From contig JAAVZT010000017.1 of the NCBI GenBank assembly GCA_022791775.1, positions 1 through 49,274 on the forward strand: DNA of 49,274 nt, written 5' to 3'. The translations under genes and the position numbers were made by a program. The stretch is from Bacilli bacterium (GTDB taxonomy: Bacteria > Bacillota_I > Bacilli_A > RF39 > UBA660). Positions 1-7,085 of this stretch are shown piece after piece (position 1 is the first letter of the stretch; every line of letters starts with the position of its first letter). The notes under the pieces were generated by a model. It was not told where the DNA came from and did no database searches. It worked only from the letters and a program-made list of their open reading frames with translations.

Positions 1-111
1 CATTTGATTCGTTCCATTTTGTTCTTGATATACACTCCAATATGCATAAGAAATACTTAGAATCAATATCATAATACAACCTATTATTCCATACCAATAC
101 TTCTTTTTCAT
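1..111 (-). CDS. Truncated exported/membrane-anchored protein (N-terminal 37 residues only)
   Basis: An ATG at 109-111 (minus strand) is preceded by an AGGAAGTG ribosome site and opens a frame that runs off the left edge. The visible start is Lys-rich (MKKKYW), then a hydrophobic stretch of about 17 residues ending in SYAYW, then a polar segment. This is a signal peptide or single-pass anchor. The hydrophobic core followed by an Ala-Tyr-Trp box resembles SipW/TasA-type exported proteins and the N-termini of the two paralogues at 32.6 and 35.8 kb, but that link is inference. An inverted repeat ATGATA(N6)TATCAT at 124-141 lies just upstream. The function cannot be assigned from 37 residues. Confidence 0.7.
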   Translation of the reverse strand, partial: MKKKYWYGIIGCIMILILSISYAYWSVYQEQNGTNQM

Positions 112-183
112 AATTCACTTCCTATGATAAAAATGTATCATGGTTTTCTTTTTCAAATCTTTTTATTGATGTTATAAAATTCA

Positions 184-211
184 TAAAAAAAAGATTTCTA
201 TTTGAAATCTT
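184..211 (-). terminator. Rho-independent terminator of ftsAZ
   Basis: A perfect 8-bp stem AAGATTTC/GAAATCTT (191-198 with 204-211) has a 5-nt loop and, on the minus strand, a run of U at 184-190. It overlaps the ftsZ stop codon, so ftsZ is the last gene of its transcript. Confidence 0.85.
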
Positions 212-1259
212 AATAATCGTCTCTACTTCTTAAAAATGGTGGGATATCATACTCTGAATCTAAATCTCCAGCAGGTCTTCTTTTTGGTAAAGTTTCATTT
301 ACTTCTTCATTTTTTCCATCAAATCCAGTTGCAATTACAGTTACAATTACTTCATCTGATAAATTGGAATTTTGAATCGCTCCAAATACAATATTGATAT
401 CATTATTAGCAGCTTCTCGAACCGTTTCAATTGCATCCTCAATTTCAAATAAAGTTAATGTGTCTCCTCCTGTAATATTGATAATTGCATCTGTAGCCCC
501 ATCGATAGTTGTTTCCAAAAGTGCCGTTGATACAGCTTGATGAGCAGCTTCTACAGCTCTATTTTCTCCAATTCCCATTCCAATTCCAATTAAAGCGGTA
601 CCACTTTTTTCCATTACGGTCTTTACATCTGCAAAATCTAAGTTAATAATTCCTGTTACAGCAATTAAGTCGGAAATAGATTGAACTCCACGATGTAATA
701 CATTATCTGCTTCTTTAAATGCGTCTTGAAAACTAGTGGTTTTATCTATAATATCTCTTAAGCGATCATTTGGAATAATGATTAAAGTGTCTACATGTTT
801 TTTTAATTCTTCTAAACCAATCAAGGCATTTTCCATTCGCTTTTTTCCTTCAAAGCGAAAAGGTTTTGTTACGATTCCTACCGTTAAAGCTCCCGCTTCT
901 TGAGCTATTTCAGCGATAATTGGGGCAGATCCAGTTCCTGTTCCTCCTCCAAGGCCACAAGCAACAAAGACCATATCAGCACCCTTAACGGCTTCTTCAA
1001 TTTGAGCCTTACTTTCTAAAGCTGCTTCTCTACCAATTTCTGGATTAGATCCTGCTCCTCGGCCACCAGTAATATTTTCACCAATTTGTATTTTATTTTT
1101 AGCTTTTGAAACATTTAATACTTGTAAATCGGTATTTACAACATAGAATTCTACGCCTTGTACCCCTTCTTCAATCATTCGATTTACAGCGTTACATCCA
1201 CCACCACCACAACCAAATACCTTAATTTTTGCGATTGGGTCTAATTTTAATCCGTCCAT
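210..1259 (-). CDS. ftsZ: Cell division protein FtsZ (tubulin-like GTPase)
   Basis: FtsZ polymerises at mid-cell into the Z-ring that organises septation. The 349-residue product is short but complete. It has a glycine-rich nucleotide loop near residues 16-24 ([10 protein letters not shown]), the tubulin signature [10 protein letters not shown] at 104-113, the T7-loop region after residue 190 (NLDFADV), and a C-terminal peptide ending [12 protein letters not shown]. The PPFLR element is the usual FtsA/SepF docking tail. The linker before it is short, about 20 residues. An AAGGAGAG ribosome site precedes the ATG. Only 12 bp separate it from ftsA upstream, so the two are one transcript, ended by the hairpin over its stop codon. 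Confidence 0.98.
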   Translation of the reverse strand: MDGLKLDPIAKIKVFGCGGGGCNAVNRMIEEGVQGVEFYVVNTDLQVLNVSKAKNKIQIGENITGGRGAGSNPEIGREAALESKAQIEEAVKGADMVFVACGLGGGTGTGSAPIIAEIAQEAGALTVGIVTKPFRFEGKKRMENALIGLEELKKHVDTLIIIPNDRLRDIIDKTTSFQDAFKEADNVLHRGVQSISDLIAVTGIINLDFADVKTVMEKSGTALIGIGMGIGENRAVEAAHQAVSTALLETTIDGATDAIINITGGDTLTLFEIEDAIETVREAANNDINIVFGAIQNSNLSDEVIVTVIATGFDGKNEEVNETLPKRRPAGDLDSEYDIPPFLRSRDDY

Positions 1260-1271
1260 ATTACACTCTCC

Positions 1272-2516
1272 TTAATTGTCAAAAAAATATCCAAATAGTT
1301 TTCCCAAAATAGAATCTTCTGAAAAATTCACTTTCCGCCCATAACCACTTAATTCTTCTTGTTCTTCTAAACTAAAAATAGAAAACTCTTTTTTACGTAA
1401 TTGTAATTTATTTTCATAATACTTCATTAATCCTACTGAAGCAGAATACTTATTATCTCGTGCTCCAAGTTCGGCAACAGATGCAATTTTTGCATGATGA
1501 CCAAAAATTTCTTCAATCAATAATGCAAAATCTGACATTTCCGTTACTCCTCCCGTTATCATTATATAATGAATTTCTTTCTTTGTTAAGAGGTTTATTT
1601 GTTTTTTCACCAACTTTAATATTTCTTCTAGACGACTATTGATAATACTACTTACTTCATATTGATCGACTTTAATGATTTCGCCTTGTTTATTAGTCAC
1701 TTCCATTTTATTTTCCGGATTTGCTAATCGGTTATGCGCTAAGCCAAGTTTTTCTTTTACATGTCTTGCGTCAGATAAGGTAAGTTTATATACATAAGCA
1801 ATATCATTATCTAAGTTTCTGCCACCTAATTCGATTACTGCAGTATTTAGAATAATACCTTTATTAAAAACGGAAACGGTTGTAGTATCTTGGCCTATGT
1901 TGATGATTGCACCAATATCATTTTTTAAAGAAGAATTTTGAAAACAAGCATAGTCTCCTAGTGAAGTTGGAGCTATATCGATTACTTCTACTCCAATTTT
2001 TTCAATACAATCTATTAAAGAATGAACATTTTTTTTGGGAACAGTTATGAGTAAGGTTTTTACCTCAAGCTTTTCTGCATTTTCATTGATAGGATTTAGT
2101 AAAACTCGTTCTTCATCAATTTTAAAACCAATTGGTATAATACAAGCTAATTCGTCATCTTGTTTGATTTTATTATAGCTTGCTGCTTGCATGGCTCGAA
2201 CTATATCAATACTTTTTACACAACGGTCTTCATTTGTAATGGTGGTTTTGCCTTCGCTTATTTCTAAAGTGGCGTTTTGACTTGGAATACTTGCTACTAC
2301 TTTTTTTATTGGAAGACCGATCATATCTTCCGCTTTTGCAAATACTTTTTTTAAAGCTACTACAACTTCTTCTTTATTTATTACTTTGCCAAATTGAATT
2401 CCGATACTTGACTCTTCTGCTACCGCTAAGATGTTTAATTTATTTCGTAAGAATTCACCCACTACTAGCTTTAAACTATTCGAACCCATATCGATACTCG
2501 CAATAATCTTTCTCAT
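1272..2516 (-). CDS. ftsA: Cell division protein FtsA (actin-like FtsZ membrane tether)
   Basis: The 414-residue actin-fold ATPase anchors FtsZ filaments to the membrane. The phosphate-1 motif is at the N-terminus (IASIDMGSNSLKLVVGE), the phosphate-2 region lies near 207-220 (GAIINIGQDTTTVSVF), and the adenosine motif is ITGGVTEM near 318-325. The 1C subdomain (SHS2-like) occupies roughly residues 85-165. The last residues (LGKLFGYFFDN) form a plausible amphipathic membrane-targeting helix. The ribosome site AGGAGTG and a good promoter lie just upstream. It is first in a two-gene ftsA-ftsZ unit. Other division/cell-wall cluster genes (murG, ftsW, mraY) are absent from the window. Confidence 0.96.
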   Translation of the reverse strand: MRKIIASIDMGSNSLKLVVGEFLRNKLNILAVAEESSIGIQFGKVINKEEVVVALKKVFAKAEDMIGLPIKKVVASIPSQNATLEISEGKTTITNEDRCVKSIDIVRAMQAASYNKIKQDDELACIIPIGFKIDEERVLLNPINENAEKLEVKTLLITVPKKNVHSLIDCIEKIGVEVIDIAPTSLGDYACFQNSSLKNDIGAIINIGQDTTTVSVFNKGIILNTAVIELGGRNLDNDIAYVYKLTLSDARHVKEKLGLAHNRLANPENKMEVTNKQGEIIKVDQYEVSSIINSRLEEILKLVKKQINLLTKKEIHYIMITGGVTEMSDFALLIEEIFGHHAKIASVAELGARDNKYSASVGLMKYYENKLQLRKKEFSIFSLEEQEELSGYGRKVNFSEDSILGKLFGYFFDN

Positions 2517-2546
2517 AGCGCACTCCTATTTTTCATTCTAATAGTA

Positions 2547-2575
2547 ATTATACAGAAAAACAAAAAAAACTGCAA
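2547..2575 (-). promoter_or_regulatory. Sigma-A-type promoter of ftsAZ
   Basis: On the minus strand -35 TTGCAG (2570-2575), a 17-bp spacer and -10 TATAAT (2547-2552) lie about 30 bp upstream of the ftsA start. The spacer is T-rich. Confidence 0.8.
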
Positions 2576-2591
2576 GTGAATCTATCCGTAT

Positions 2592-2616
2592 AAAAAAAGA
2601 AGATGGCTAGTCTTCT
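2592..2616 (-). terminator. Rho-independent terminator of the 2607-3371 gene
   Basis: On the minus strand AGAAGA-loop-TCTTCT (2598-2603 with 2611-2616) is followed by a seven-U run at 2592-2598. It overlaps the stop codon at 2607-2609, which separates this gene from ftsA. Confidence 0.75.
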
Positions 2617-3371
2617 AAATAATAAGGAGAAAATTCATTTGGATTTAATACTTCTGCTTTTATTAATTTCACTTTATCTTCTTTTTTCTGATAGGTTATG
2701 ATTAATTGCCCTACTTTTTCTTTATTATATTGTTTTTTTAACTCCGTATCTGTAATTTGATTATGGTTTAAATAGTCTTCATCTTTTGTAATTTCTTGAT
2801 AATTTATAATATAGATGGAATAAGTATCTGCTTTTTCATCATACGTTATTTTATTTAAAATGGGATAATATGGGAAACATCCACCATCTGGTAACATTTG
2901 AGTATTATAATAATCTCCATAACCTTCTAAAATTCGTTCTGGTAGAAATTCTTCCTCTTTAATATCTATTTCAAAGAAATTTTTAGATTGTTCTTTTAAA
3001 TATTCTTTTTTGATTAAAGCCTCTGCCATGGGTCCGCTTTCCTCATTATTATGATGATATTCTATTATGGAAGTAGCATCAATTTTTCCCACTGATGACT
3101 CAATAAATAGATGATTTCGAATAAATTCCAATCGTTCTTCTAGATTTTGATAGTCAAATGTTCTTTCGTTAAATGGAGAAAATAAATATTCTATTAAGCA
3201 ACTGTTTTCTTGTAAAGTATAAGCAATTTTATTTTTTTCTTCTTCACTTAATGAATCCTCTTCTTTTTGTATTGCTGTTTTTTTAGATAAAGCAAATATC
3301 ATTACTATTAAAATGAATAAAGCTGTTCCTCCTGCAATCCATATTGCTTTTTGATTTTTTATTCTTTTCAT
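2607..3371 (-). CDS. Hypothetical single-pass membrane protein, extracytoplasmic domain
   Basis: This is a 254-residue protein of unrecognised family. Residues 1-9 are basic (MKRIKNQKA), residues 10-28 form one transmembrane helix, and the rest is an acidic, charged soluble domain expected outside the membrane. No catalytic signature is visible. An acidic stretch (EEDSLSEEEKN) follows the membrane segment. It has its own promoter at 3393-3421, an AGAAGG ribosome site and its own terminator, so it is probably monocistronic between rplT and ftsA. Position beside ftsAZ makes an envelope role possible, but that is guilt by location only. Confidence 0.8.
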   Translation of the reverse strand: MKRIKNQKAIWIAGGTALFILIVMIFALSKKTAIQKEEDSLSEEEKNKIAYTLQENSCLIEYLFSPFNERTFDYQNLEERLEFIRNHLFIESSVGKIDATSIIEYHHNNEESGPMAEALIKKEYLKEQSKNFFEIDIKEEEFLPERILEGYGDYYNTQMLPDGGCFPYYPILNKITYDEKADTYSIYIINYQEITKDEDYLNHNQITDTELKKQYNKEKVGQLIITYQKKEDKVKLIKAEVLNPNEFSPYYLED

Positions 3372-3392
3372 ATTTATCTACCTTCTGTTTTT

Positions 3393-3421
3393 ATCTTAAC
3401 AAATTTTAACTTGTTACGCAA
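3393..3421 (-). promoter_or_regulatory. Promoter of the 2607-3371 membrane protein gene
   Basis: On the minus strand -35 TTGCGT (3416-3421), a 17-bp spacer and -10 TAAGAT (3393-3398) begin about 20 bp upstream of the start codon. Confidence 0.55.
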
Positions 3422-3433
3422 TACTTAAACCAT

Positions 3434-3456
3434 AAAAAAATATCTCGTTTGAGACA
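3434..3456 (-). terminator. Rho-independent terminator of the infC-rpmI-rplT operon
   Basis: The minus strand reads TGTCTC-AAAC-GAGATA followed by seven U. The 6-bp stem contains one G-U pair. It lies directly after the rplT stop codon. Confidence 0.75.
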
Positions 3457-4008
3457 TTATTTTAAATTGGAAATTAATTCATCTTTTTTCATAGAGCTAT
3501 AGCCTTTTAATCCTTGTTCTTTTGCAATTGCTTTTAATTCTGTCAAGCTTAAAGTACTATAGTCTTTTTTGGATTCTTTTTGCTTTTCTTCTTTTACAGG
3601 AGCTATTGTTTTTTTCTCTTCTTTTTGAATTTTAGCTGCCATCTTTTTACCAGATTTTAAAGATTCTTTTGCAATGTTTACCAAATCTTGAAATGCGGTT
3701 GGATTGTCAATTGCAAGTTCAGAAAGCATCTTACGATTGACTTCAATTCCTGCAATAGAAAGGCCATTCATGAATTTCGAATAACTGATGTCATTCATGC
3801 GGCATGCCGCATTGATTCTTGTTATCCATAATCTTCTAAAGTTTCTCTTATTTTGCTTTCTATCTCGGTAAGCATAAGCTCCACTATGGAATAATTGTTC
3901 TTGTGCTGTTTTATACAATCTATGTTTTGATCCAAAATAACCTTTTGCTTGTTTTAATACTTTACGACGTCTATTTTTTGAAACAGACCCACCTTTAACT
4001 CTTGCCAT
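3457..4008 (-). CDS. rplT: Ribosomal protein L20 with a C-terminal Rho-N/SAP-like extension
   Basis: L20 is a primary 23S rRNA-binding assembly protein and, in Firmicutes, the usual autogenous regulator of this operon. Residues 1-118 match the family along its normal length ([41 protein letters not shown]). This copy continues to 183 residues: a Lys/Glu-rich linker of about 30 residues, then [27 protein letters not shown] near 153-180. That segment is the helix-extended-helix pattern of Rho N-terminal/SAP-like domains, which bind nucleic acid. The start follows a clear AGGTGAG ribosome site. It is the last gene of the operon, before a terminator. Confidence 0.96.
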   Translation of the reverse strand: MARVKGGSVSKNRRRKVLKQAKGYFGSKHRLYKTAQEQLFHSGAYAYRDRKQNKRNFRRLWITRINAACRMNDISYSKFMNGLSIAGIEVNRKMLSELAIDNPTAFQDLVNIAKESLKSGKKMAAKIQKEEKKTIAPVKEEKQKESKKDYSTLSLTELKAIAKEQGLKGYSSMKKDELISNLK

Positions 4009-4022
4009 TATTTCTCACCTAC

Positions 4023-4220
4023 TTAGATGACAGATTTAATTCTGTCAGCTTCTCCTTTACTTAAAACTCCCTTAGTTCTTCTTTGTCTTACTTGTTTAGA
4101 ACTGTCTTTATTTGTTTTATGGTTTCCATTTGACAATTTATAAGTCAAAGTTCCATTTTTTTTCTTTTTAAATACTTTGCTACTTGCTTTATGTGTTTTT
4201 TGTTTGCCACCTTTTGCCAT
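4023..4220 (-). CDS. rpmI: Ribosomal protein L35
   Basis: A 65-residue basic protein with the family N-terminus (MAKGGKQKTHKASSKVFKKK) and a Lys/Arg-rich second half (RQRRTKGVLSKGEADRIKSVI). It is a component of the 50S subunit. Length is normal. It sits between infC and rplT with 14-19 bp gaps and good ribosome sites, the standard infC-rpmI-rplT order. Confidence 0.97.
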   Translation of the reverse strand: MAKGGKQKTHKASSKVFKKKKNGTLTYKLSNGNHKTNKDSSKQVRQRRTKGVLSKGEADRIKSVI

Positions 4221-4239
4221 TTTAAACTTCCTTCTTTCT

Positions 4240-4764
4240 TTATTTTTTTGGTGCTAAAAGCATGTACATAATTCTACCCTCCATTTTAGGAGCAGTTTCA
4301 ATGGTACTTACTTCATTTAAATTCTCTGCAAATTTATTTAATACATCACGACCTAATTCTGGATGAGCCATTTGTCTTCCTTTAAATCGTACTTGAGCTT
4401 TCACTTTATGACCCTTTTCTAAATACATTTTTGCATTTCGAACTCGTGTTTCGAAATCGTGAATATCAATTACAACAGAAAGACGATATTCTTTTATTTC
4501 TTTATTAGTTTCACGTTGTCTTTTTTGAGCTTCTTTTTGTTTTTTTTGTTTTTCGTATTTGAATTTATTGTAGTCCATTATTTTCCCAACAGCAGGATTG
4601 CTACTTCCACTCATTAGAACTAAATCAAGTCCAGCGTAATTAGCTAATGTTAAGGCATCATGAATGCTTTTTACACCCATTTGCTCCCCGTTTGGACCAA
4701 TGACCATTAATTCGCTTACTTTAATTTCTCCATTCACTTTTAAGTCGTTTTTATTATTTGCTAT
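4240..4764 (-). CDS. infC: Translation initiation factor IF-3, probable AUA start codon
   Basis: IF-3 binds the 30S subunit, keeps it apart from 50S and proof-reads start codon and initiator tRNA. The product has both domains: N-terminal (VNGEIKVSELMVIGPNGEQMG) and C-terminal (VKAQVRFKGRQMAHPELG; ETAPKMEGRIMYMLLAPKK). An ATG exists at 4807-4809, but it lies inside a hairpin and would add 15 unrelated residues. A strong GGAGGTG ribosome site is instead followed nine bases later by ATA at 4762-4764, giving a family-length 174-residue protein. Rare AUU/AUA/AUC starts are a known feature of infC, because IF-3 discriminates against them and so represses itself. An ATT six bases upstream is too close to the ribosome site. 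Confidence 0.9.
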   Translation of the reverse strand: MANNKNDLKVNGEIKVSELMVIGPNGEQMGVKSIHDALTLANYAGLDLVLMSGSSNPAVGKIMDYNKFKYEKQKKQKEAQKRQRETNKEIKEYRLSVVIDIHDFETRVRNAKMYLEKGHKVKAQVRFKGRQMAHPELGRDVLNKFAENLNEVSTIETAPKMEGRIMYMLLAPKK

Positions 4765-4914
4765 GTGAATGCACCTCCATACATTATAAAAGGTAGATCC
4801 AAGATCCACCTTCCAAGTTTCAAATTCACACTTAAATTTTGACTTTTGGCATCAACCCATGCTTAGTTGGCATCAGGTGAATGGTGGAATCCATTGCTTT
4901 CCTTTTTCATAACG
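4765..4914 (-). promoter_or_regulatory. infC-rpmI-rplT leader with attenuator (L20-leader-like)
   Basis: About 150 nt separate the predicted transcription start from the infC start. The minus strand contains a 10-bp hairpin, AAGGTGGATC-TTG-GATCTACCTT (4790-4812), followed by UUUUAUAAU, a weak intrinsic terminator. An earlier segment, GATTCCACC (within 4883-4892), can pair with the GGTGGATC 5' arm of that hairpin with one bulge, giving an alternative antiterminator. Mutually exclusive pairing in this position is what is known for L20-controlled leaders in Firmicutes. Which protein controls this one is inference. Confidence 0.65.
4785..4812 (-). terminator. Attenuator hairpin in the infC leader
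   Basis: A 10-bp stem with one G-U pair and a 3-nt loop is followed by UUUUAUAAU. It ends about 25 nt before the GGAGGTG ribosome site of infC. The short U-tract suggests a conditional rather than full-strength terminator. Confidence 0.65.
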
Positions 4915-4920
4915 ATATTC

Positions 4921-4949
4921 ATTATAAATTATTTTATGCTAGTTGTCAA
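4921..4949 (-). promoter_or_regulatory. Consensus sigma-A promoter of the infC operon
   Basis: On the minus strand -35 TTGACA (4944-4949), a 17-bp spacer and -10 TATAAT (4921-4926) are both perfect matches. The -35 box lies inside the last codons of the upstream gene ending at 4939. Confidence 0.92.
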
Positions 4950-5688
4950 ATAAATTATAACCTTTTTTTTCTCTGATGCGATTGAAGCTTTCTTGATCTA
5001 CTAATTTTTCATCCGCATTCAGCTTGAATATAAGGAGAGAGCGATTATGATATGCTTCTACTATTTTTACGCATAACATTTTCATTTTCTGAAAATGATT
5101 GATTCGCATTTTAATGTAGGTTATTTCACTTGAATGATTTAGAATAGGAATGGTTATTTCCTCTTTGTCTAACTCATTTAAAACTTTTTTTATTCTTTCT
5201 ATCACTTCTCTTAATTCATAGCGATATTTTTCGAGTAATTGATTGGCATTTTGTAACATTTCTAAATGGTTAACTTGATAAGTTTCTATCATATCTTCAT
5301 TCATTCGAATATGAAAACACATTTCGCTTTTTTTTCGCCCTTCCATTACAGAATTTTGTAAAATCTTCCAGTCCTTTAATGTCATATTTGGATGGGTTAA
5401 GATATAATTTTTGACTTTTTGATAAATTTCTTGTTCTTCTTCATGATATTTTTCTTCCGATTGAATGTTTACTTGATAGTTTTTCTTTGAATCTAAAATT
5501 TTATCACTATTTTGATTTAGAAGTTCATTTTGTTTTTCCATCTGTGTAGCTAAAAACAAATACATTTCTAATAATTGAGATAGCTTCACAAATTTAATGT
5601 CCATTTCTTTTGGAATGATGCTATGATAGAATTCTTCAAACGAATTGGACTCCATTTTTTTGACTTCTTTTTTTCTTTTAAAAAACAT
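4939..5688 (-). CDS. Hypothetical cytoplasmic coiled-coil protein
   Basis: A 249-residue, highly charged, mostly helical protein of no recognised family. I place the start at the ATG at 5688, preceded by an AAGGGTGG ribosome site, rather than the GTG three codons upstream. The N-terminus is basic (MFFKRKKEVKK). Glu/Lys/Gln-rich heptad-like helices fill residues 40-110 and 140-200. There is no signal peptide or membrane segment. Only 26 bp separate it from the upstream membrane protein gene (stop at 5715), so the two are probably one transcript. Its 3' end carries the infC -35 box. Confidence 0.75.
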   Translation of the reverse strand: MFFKRKKEVKKMESNSFEEFYHSIIPKEMDIKFVKLSQLLEMYLFLATQMEKQNELLNQNSDKILDSKKNYQVNIQSEEKYHEEEQEIYQKVKNYILTHPNMTLKDWKILQNSVMEGRKKSEMCFHIRMNEDMIETYQVNHLEMLQNANQLLEKYRYELREVIERIKKVLNELDKEEITIPILNHSSEITYIKMRINHFQKMKMLCVKIVEAYHNRSLLIFKLNADEKLVDQESFNRIREKKGYNLFDN

Positions 5689-5714
5689 TTTTACCACCCT
5701 TAGTAGAAATTAAT

Positions 5715-6563
5715 TTATTCGTTTTGAATGATTTTGTCAAGATGTTTTTGTCTCTTTAAGAAATAAATATGTAAAAAATGATATATAATAAAAAGGAAAA
5801 TACCTAATCCTAAAAAGCAAATGCTACTTTGAAAAAAAGTATGTTTTAATTCTTGATGATTAAATGGGAAAAATTCAAAAATATTTTGAAAGGCTTCTAA
5901 TTTTAAGATAAAATATGTAAGCCATAAAATGATTCCATTAAAAATACAAATTCCTCCGAATGAAAATAGAAATTCGATTCGATATAAAATAGCCATTATC
6001 ATCATAAATAGGAATAAAAGTATGAGAAAACTGTAGTAAACTTTGTCGTGAAATAAAAAACGAATCCAACCAAAAAAGGACATATTATTTTGTACAATTT
6101 GGAGTATTTTTTGTAGTTTGGGAATTAAACTTGCAACAATCTCTTTTCCTTTTGCTACAGAAATATTAGCATGATATTTTTGATTGTATTTTTGAATTCC
6201 TTTTTCCAATATTTCTTCTATTTTTTCTTTTGGAATTTCAGGAATATCTTGACCATTTTGAGTTGAGGAAATAAATGTTTCAATATACTGATTGATCACT
6301 TCATTTGGCTCTTTAGAGTCCATGATTTCATCTATAATTTCAATTGGTAAATTATTTTGTTTTAACAGATCATCAAAAAGTCCATGGATATCTGTATTAG
6401 AAAATTTGGTAAAATGGTTTAAATCTTCAATAGAAATATCACCTAATGTTTGGGCATTTACTTCGCTTAAGAATAAACCACGAATAATCGTTAAATATGA
6501 AACTATTACCAAGCAGATAAATAGAAGAACATTTAAAATGGTTTTTCCGATTCTTTTCCACAT
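5715..6563 (-). CDS. Hypothetical multi-pass membrane protein with an extracytoplasmic loop
   Basis: A 282-residue protein of unrecognised family. One N-terminal transmembrane helix (about residues 10-30) is followed by a ~140-residue acidic helical segment. Then come three further hydrophobic helices (about 170-195, 200-220 and 245-268) and a basic tail. The topology suggests a large external loop between helix 1 and helix 2. It lies upstream of the coiled-coil gene with a short gap. An inverted repeat TTAGCA(N10)TGCTAA at 6589-6610 overlaps a possible -10 TAAAAT upstream. No function is proposed. Confidence 0.75.
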   Translation of the reverse strand: MWKRIGKTILNVLLFICLVIVSYLTIIRGLFLSEVNAQTLGDISIEDLNHFTKFSNTDIHGLFDDLLKQNNLPIEIIDEIMDSKEPNEVINQYIETFISSTQNGQDIPEIPKEKIEEILEKGIQKYNQKYHANISVAKGKEIVASLIPKLQKILQIVQNNMSFFGWIRFLFHDKVYYSFLILLFLFMMIMAILYRIEFLFSFGGICIFNGIILWLTYFILKLEAFQNIFEFFPFNHQELKHTFFQSSICFLGLGIFLFIIYHFLHIYFLKRQKHLDKIIQNE

Positions 6564-6635
6564 ATTTCATCACCTAATTTTCTTTATTTTAGCACAAAAA
6601 ATTTTGCTAAGCTAGTTATCCTCTTTTTTTTAAAT

Positions 6636-6669
6636 CGAAAAAAAGATAAATTATTTCAATTCATCTTTT
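6636..6669 (-). terminator. Rho-independent terminator of the suf operon
   Basis: On the minus strand AAAAGATGAATT pairs with AATTTATCTTTT (6658-6669 with 6641-6652; one G-U pair) around a GAAAT loop, followed by further U. It overlaps the sufU stop codon. Confidence 0.8.
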
Positions 6670-7085
6670 ATCCTTTCTAAAATCTGTTTGATTCCCTTGT
6701 AAGGGAGAAAGGCACAATTTTTCCGATTATTTTGCTTATAAATCTCATTATATGCTAGCGCTTCTTGTAAGATTTCTGCATTATATTCTTGTTCGTTTAT
6801 CATAGCTTCAAAATTCGCGATGTACTCTTTGGCTTCTAGAATAGTTTTTCCAATTAAATTTGTGATCATTATGGAACAAGAGGAAGTACTAATTGCACAA
6901 GCTTCACCTGTAAAGCTCATATCTTCAATTATATTTTGATTTATTTTGATATAAATGTCTAAATTGTCGATACAAGATGCATTCCTTGTGTTTACTTTTA
7001 AATAACTATTATCTAGACCTTCTTTTTTGTTACGAGGATTTTGATAATGTTCCATGATGATTTCTCTTCTAATATTTTCGTCCAT
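6651..7085 (-). CDS. sufU: SufU-type zinc protein, sulfur acceptor for SufS
   Basis: SufU takes persulfide sulfur from SufS for Fe-S cluster assembly on SufBCD. The 144-residue protein has the NifU-N/IscU fold signature. Cys38 and Asp40 (SCID), Cys63 (GEACAIS) and Cys124 (KNCAFLP) match the zinc-binding Cys-Asp-Cys-Cys set of Bacillus-type SufU. The insertion between the second and third Cys that marks SufU is present. It overlaps the sufS stop by one base. In most Firmicutes sufB follows here; instead the operon ends with a terminator over the stop codon. Confidence 0.92.
   Translation of the reverse strand: MDENIRREIIMEHYQNPRNKKEGLDNSYLKVNTRNASCIDNLDIYIKINQNIIEDMSFTGEACAISTSSCSIMITNLIGKTILEAKEYIANFEAMINEQEYNAEILQEALAYNEIYKQNNRKNCAFLPYKGIKQILERIKDELK

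Noticed and set aside
4765-4809. ATG at 4807-4809 as infC start
   Set aside because: It lies in the attenuator stem, has no ribosome site and adds 15 residues foreign to the IF-3 family.
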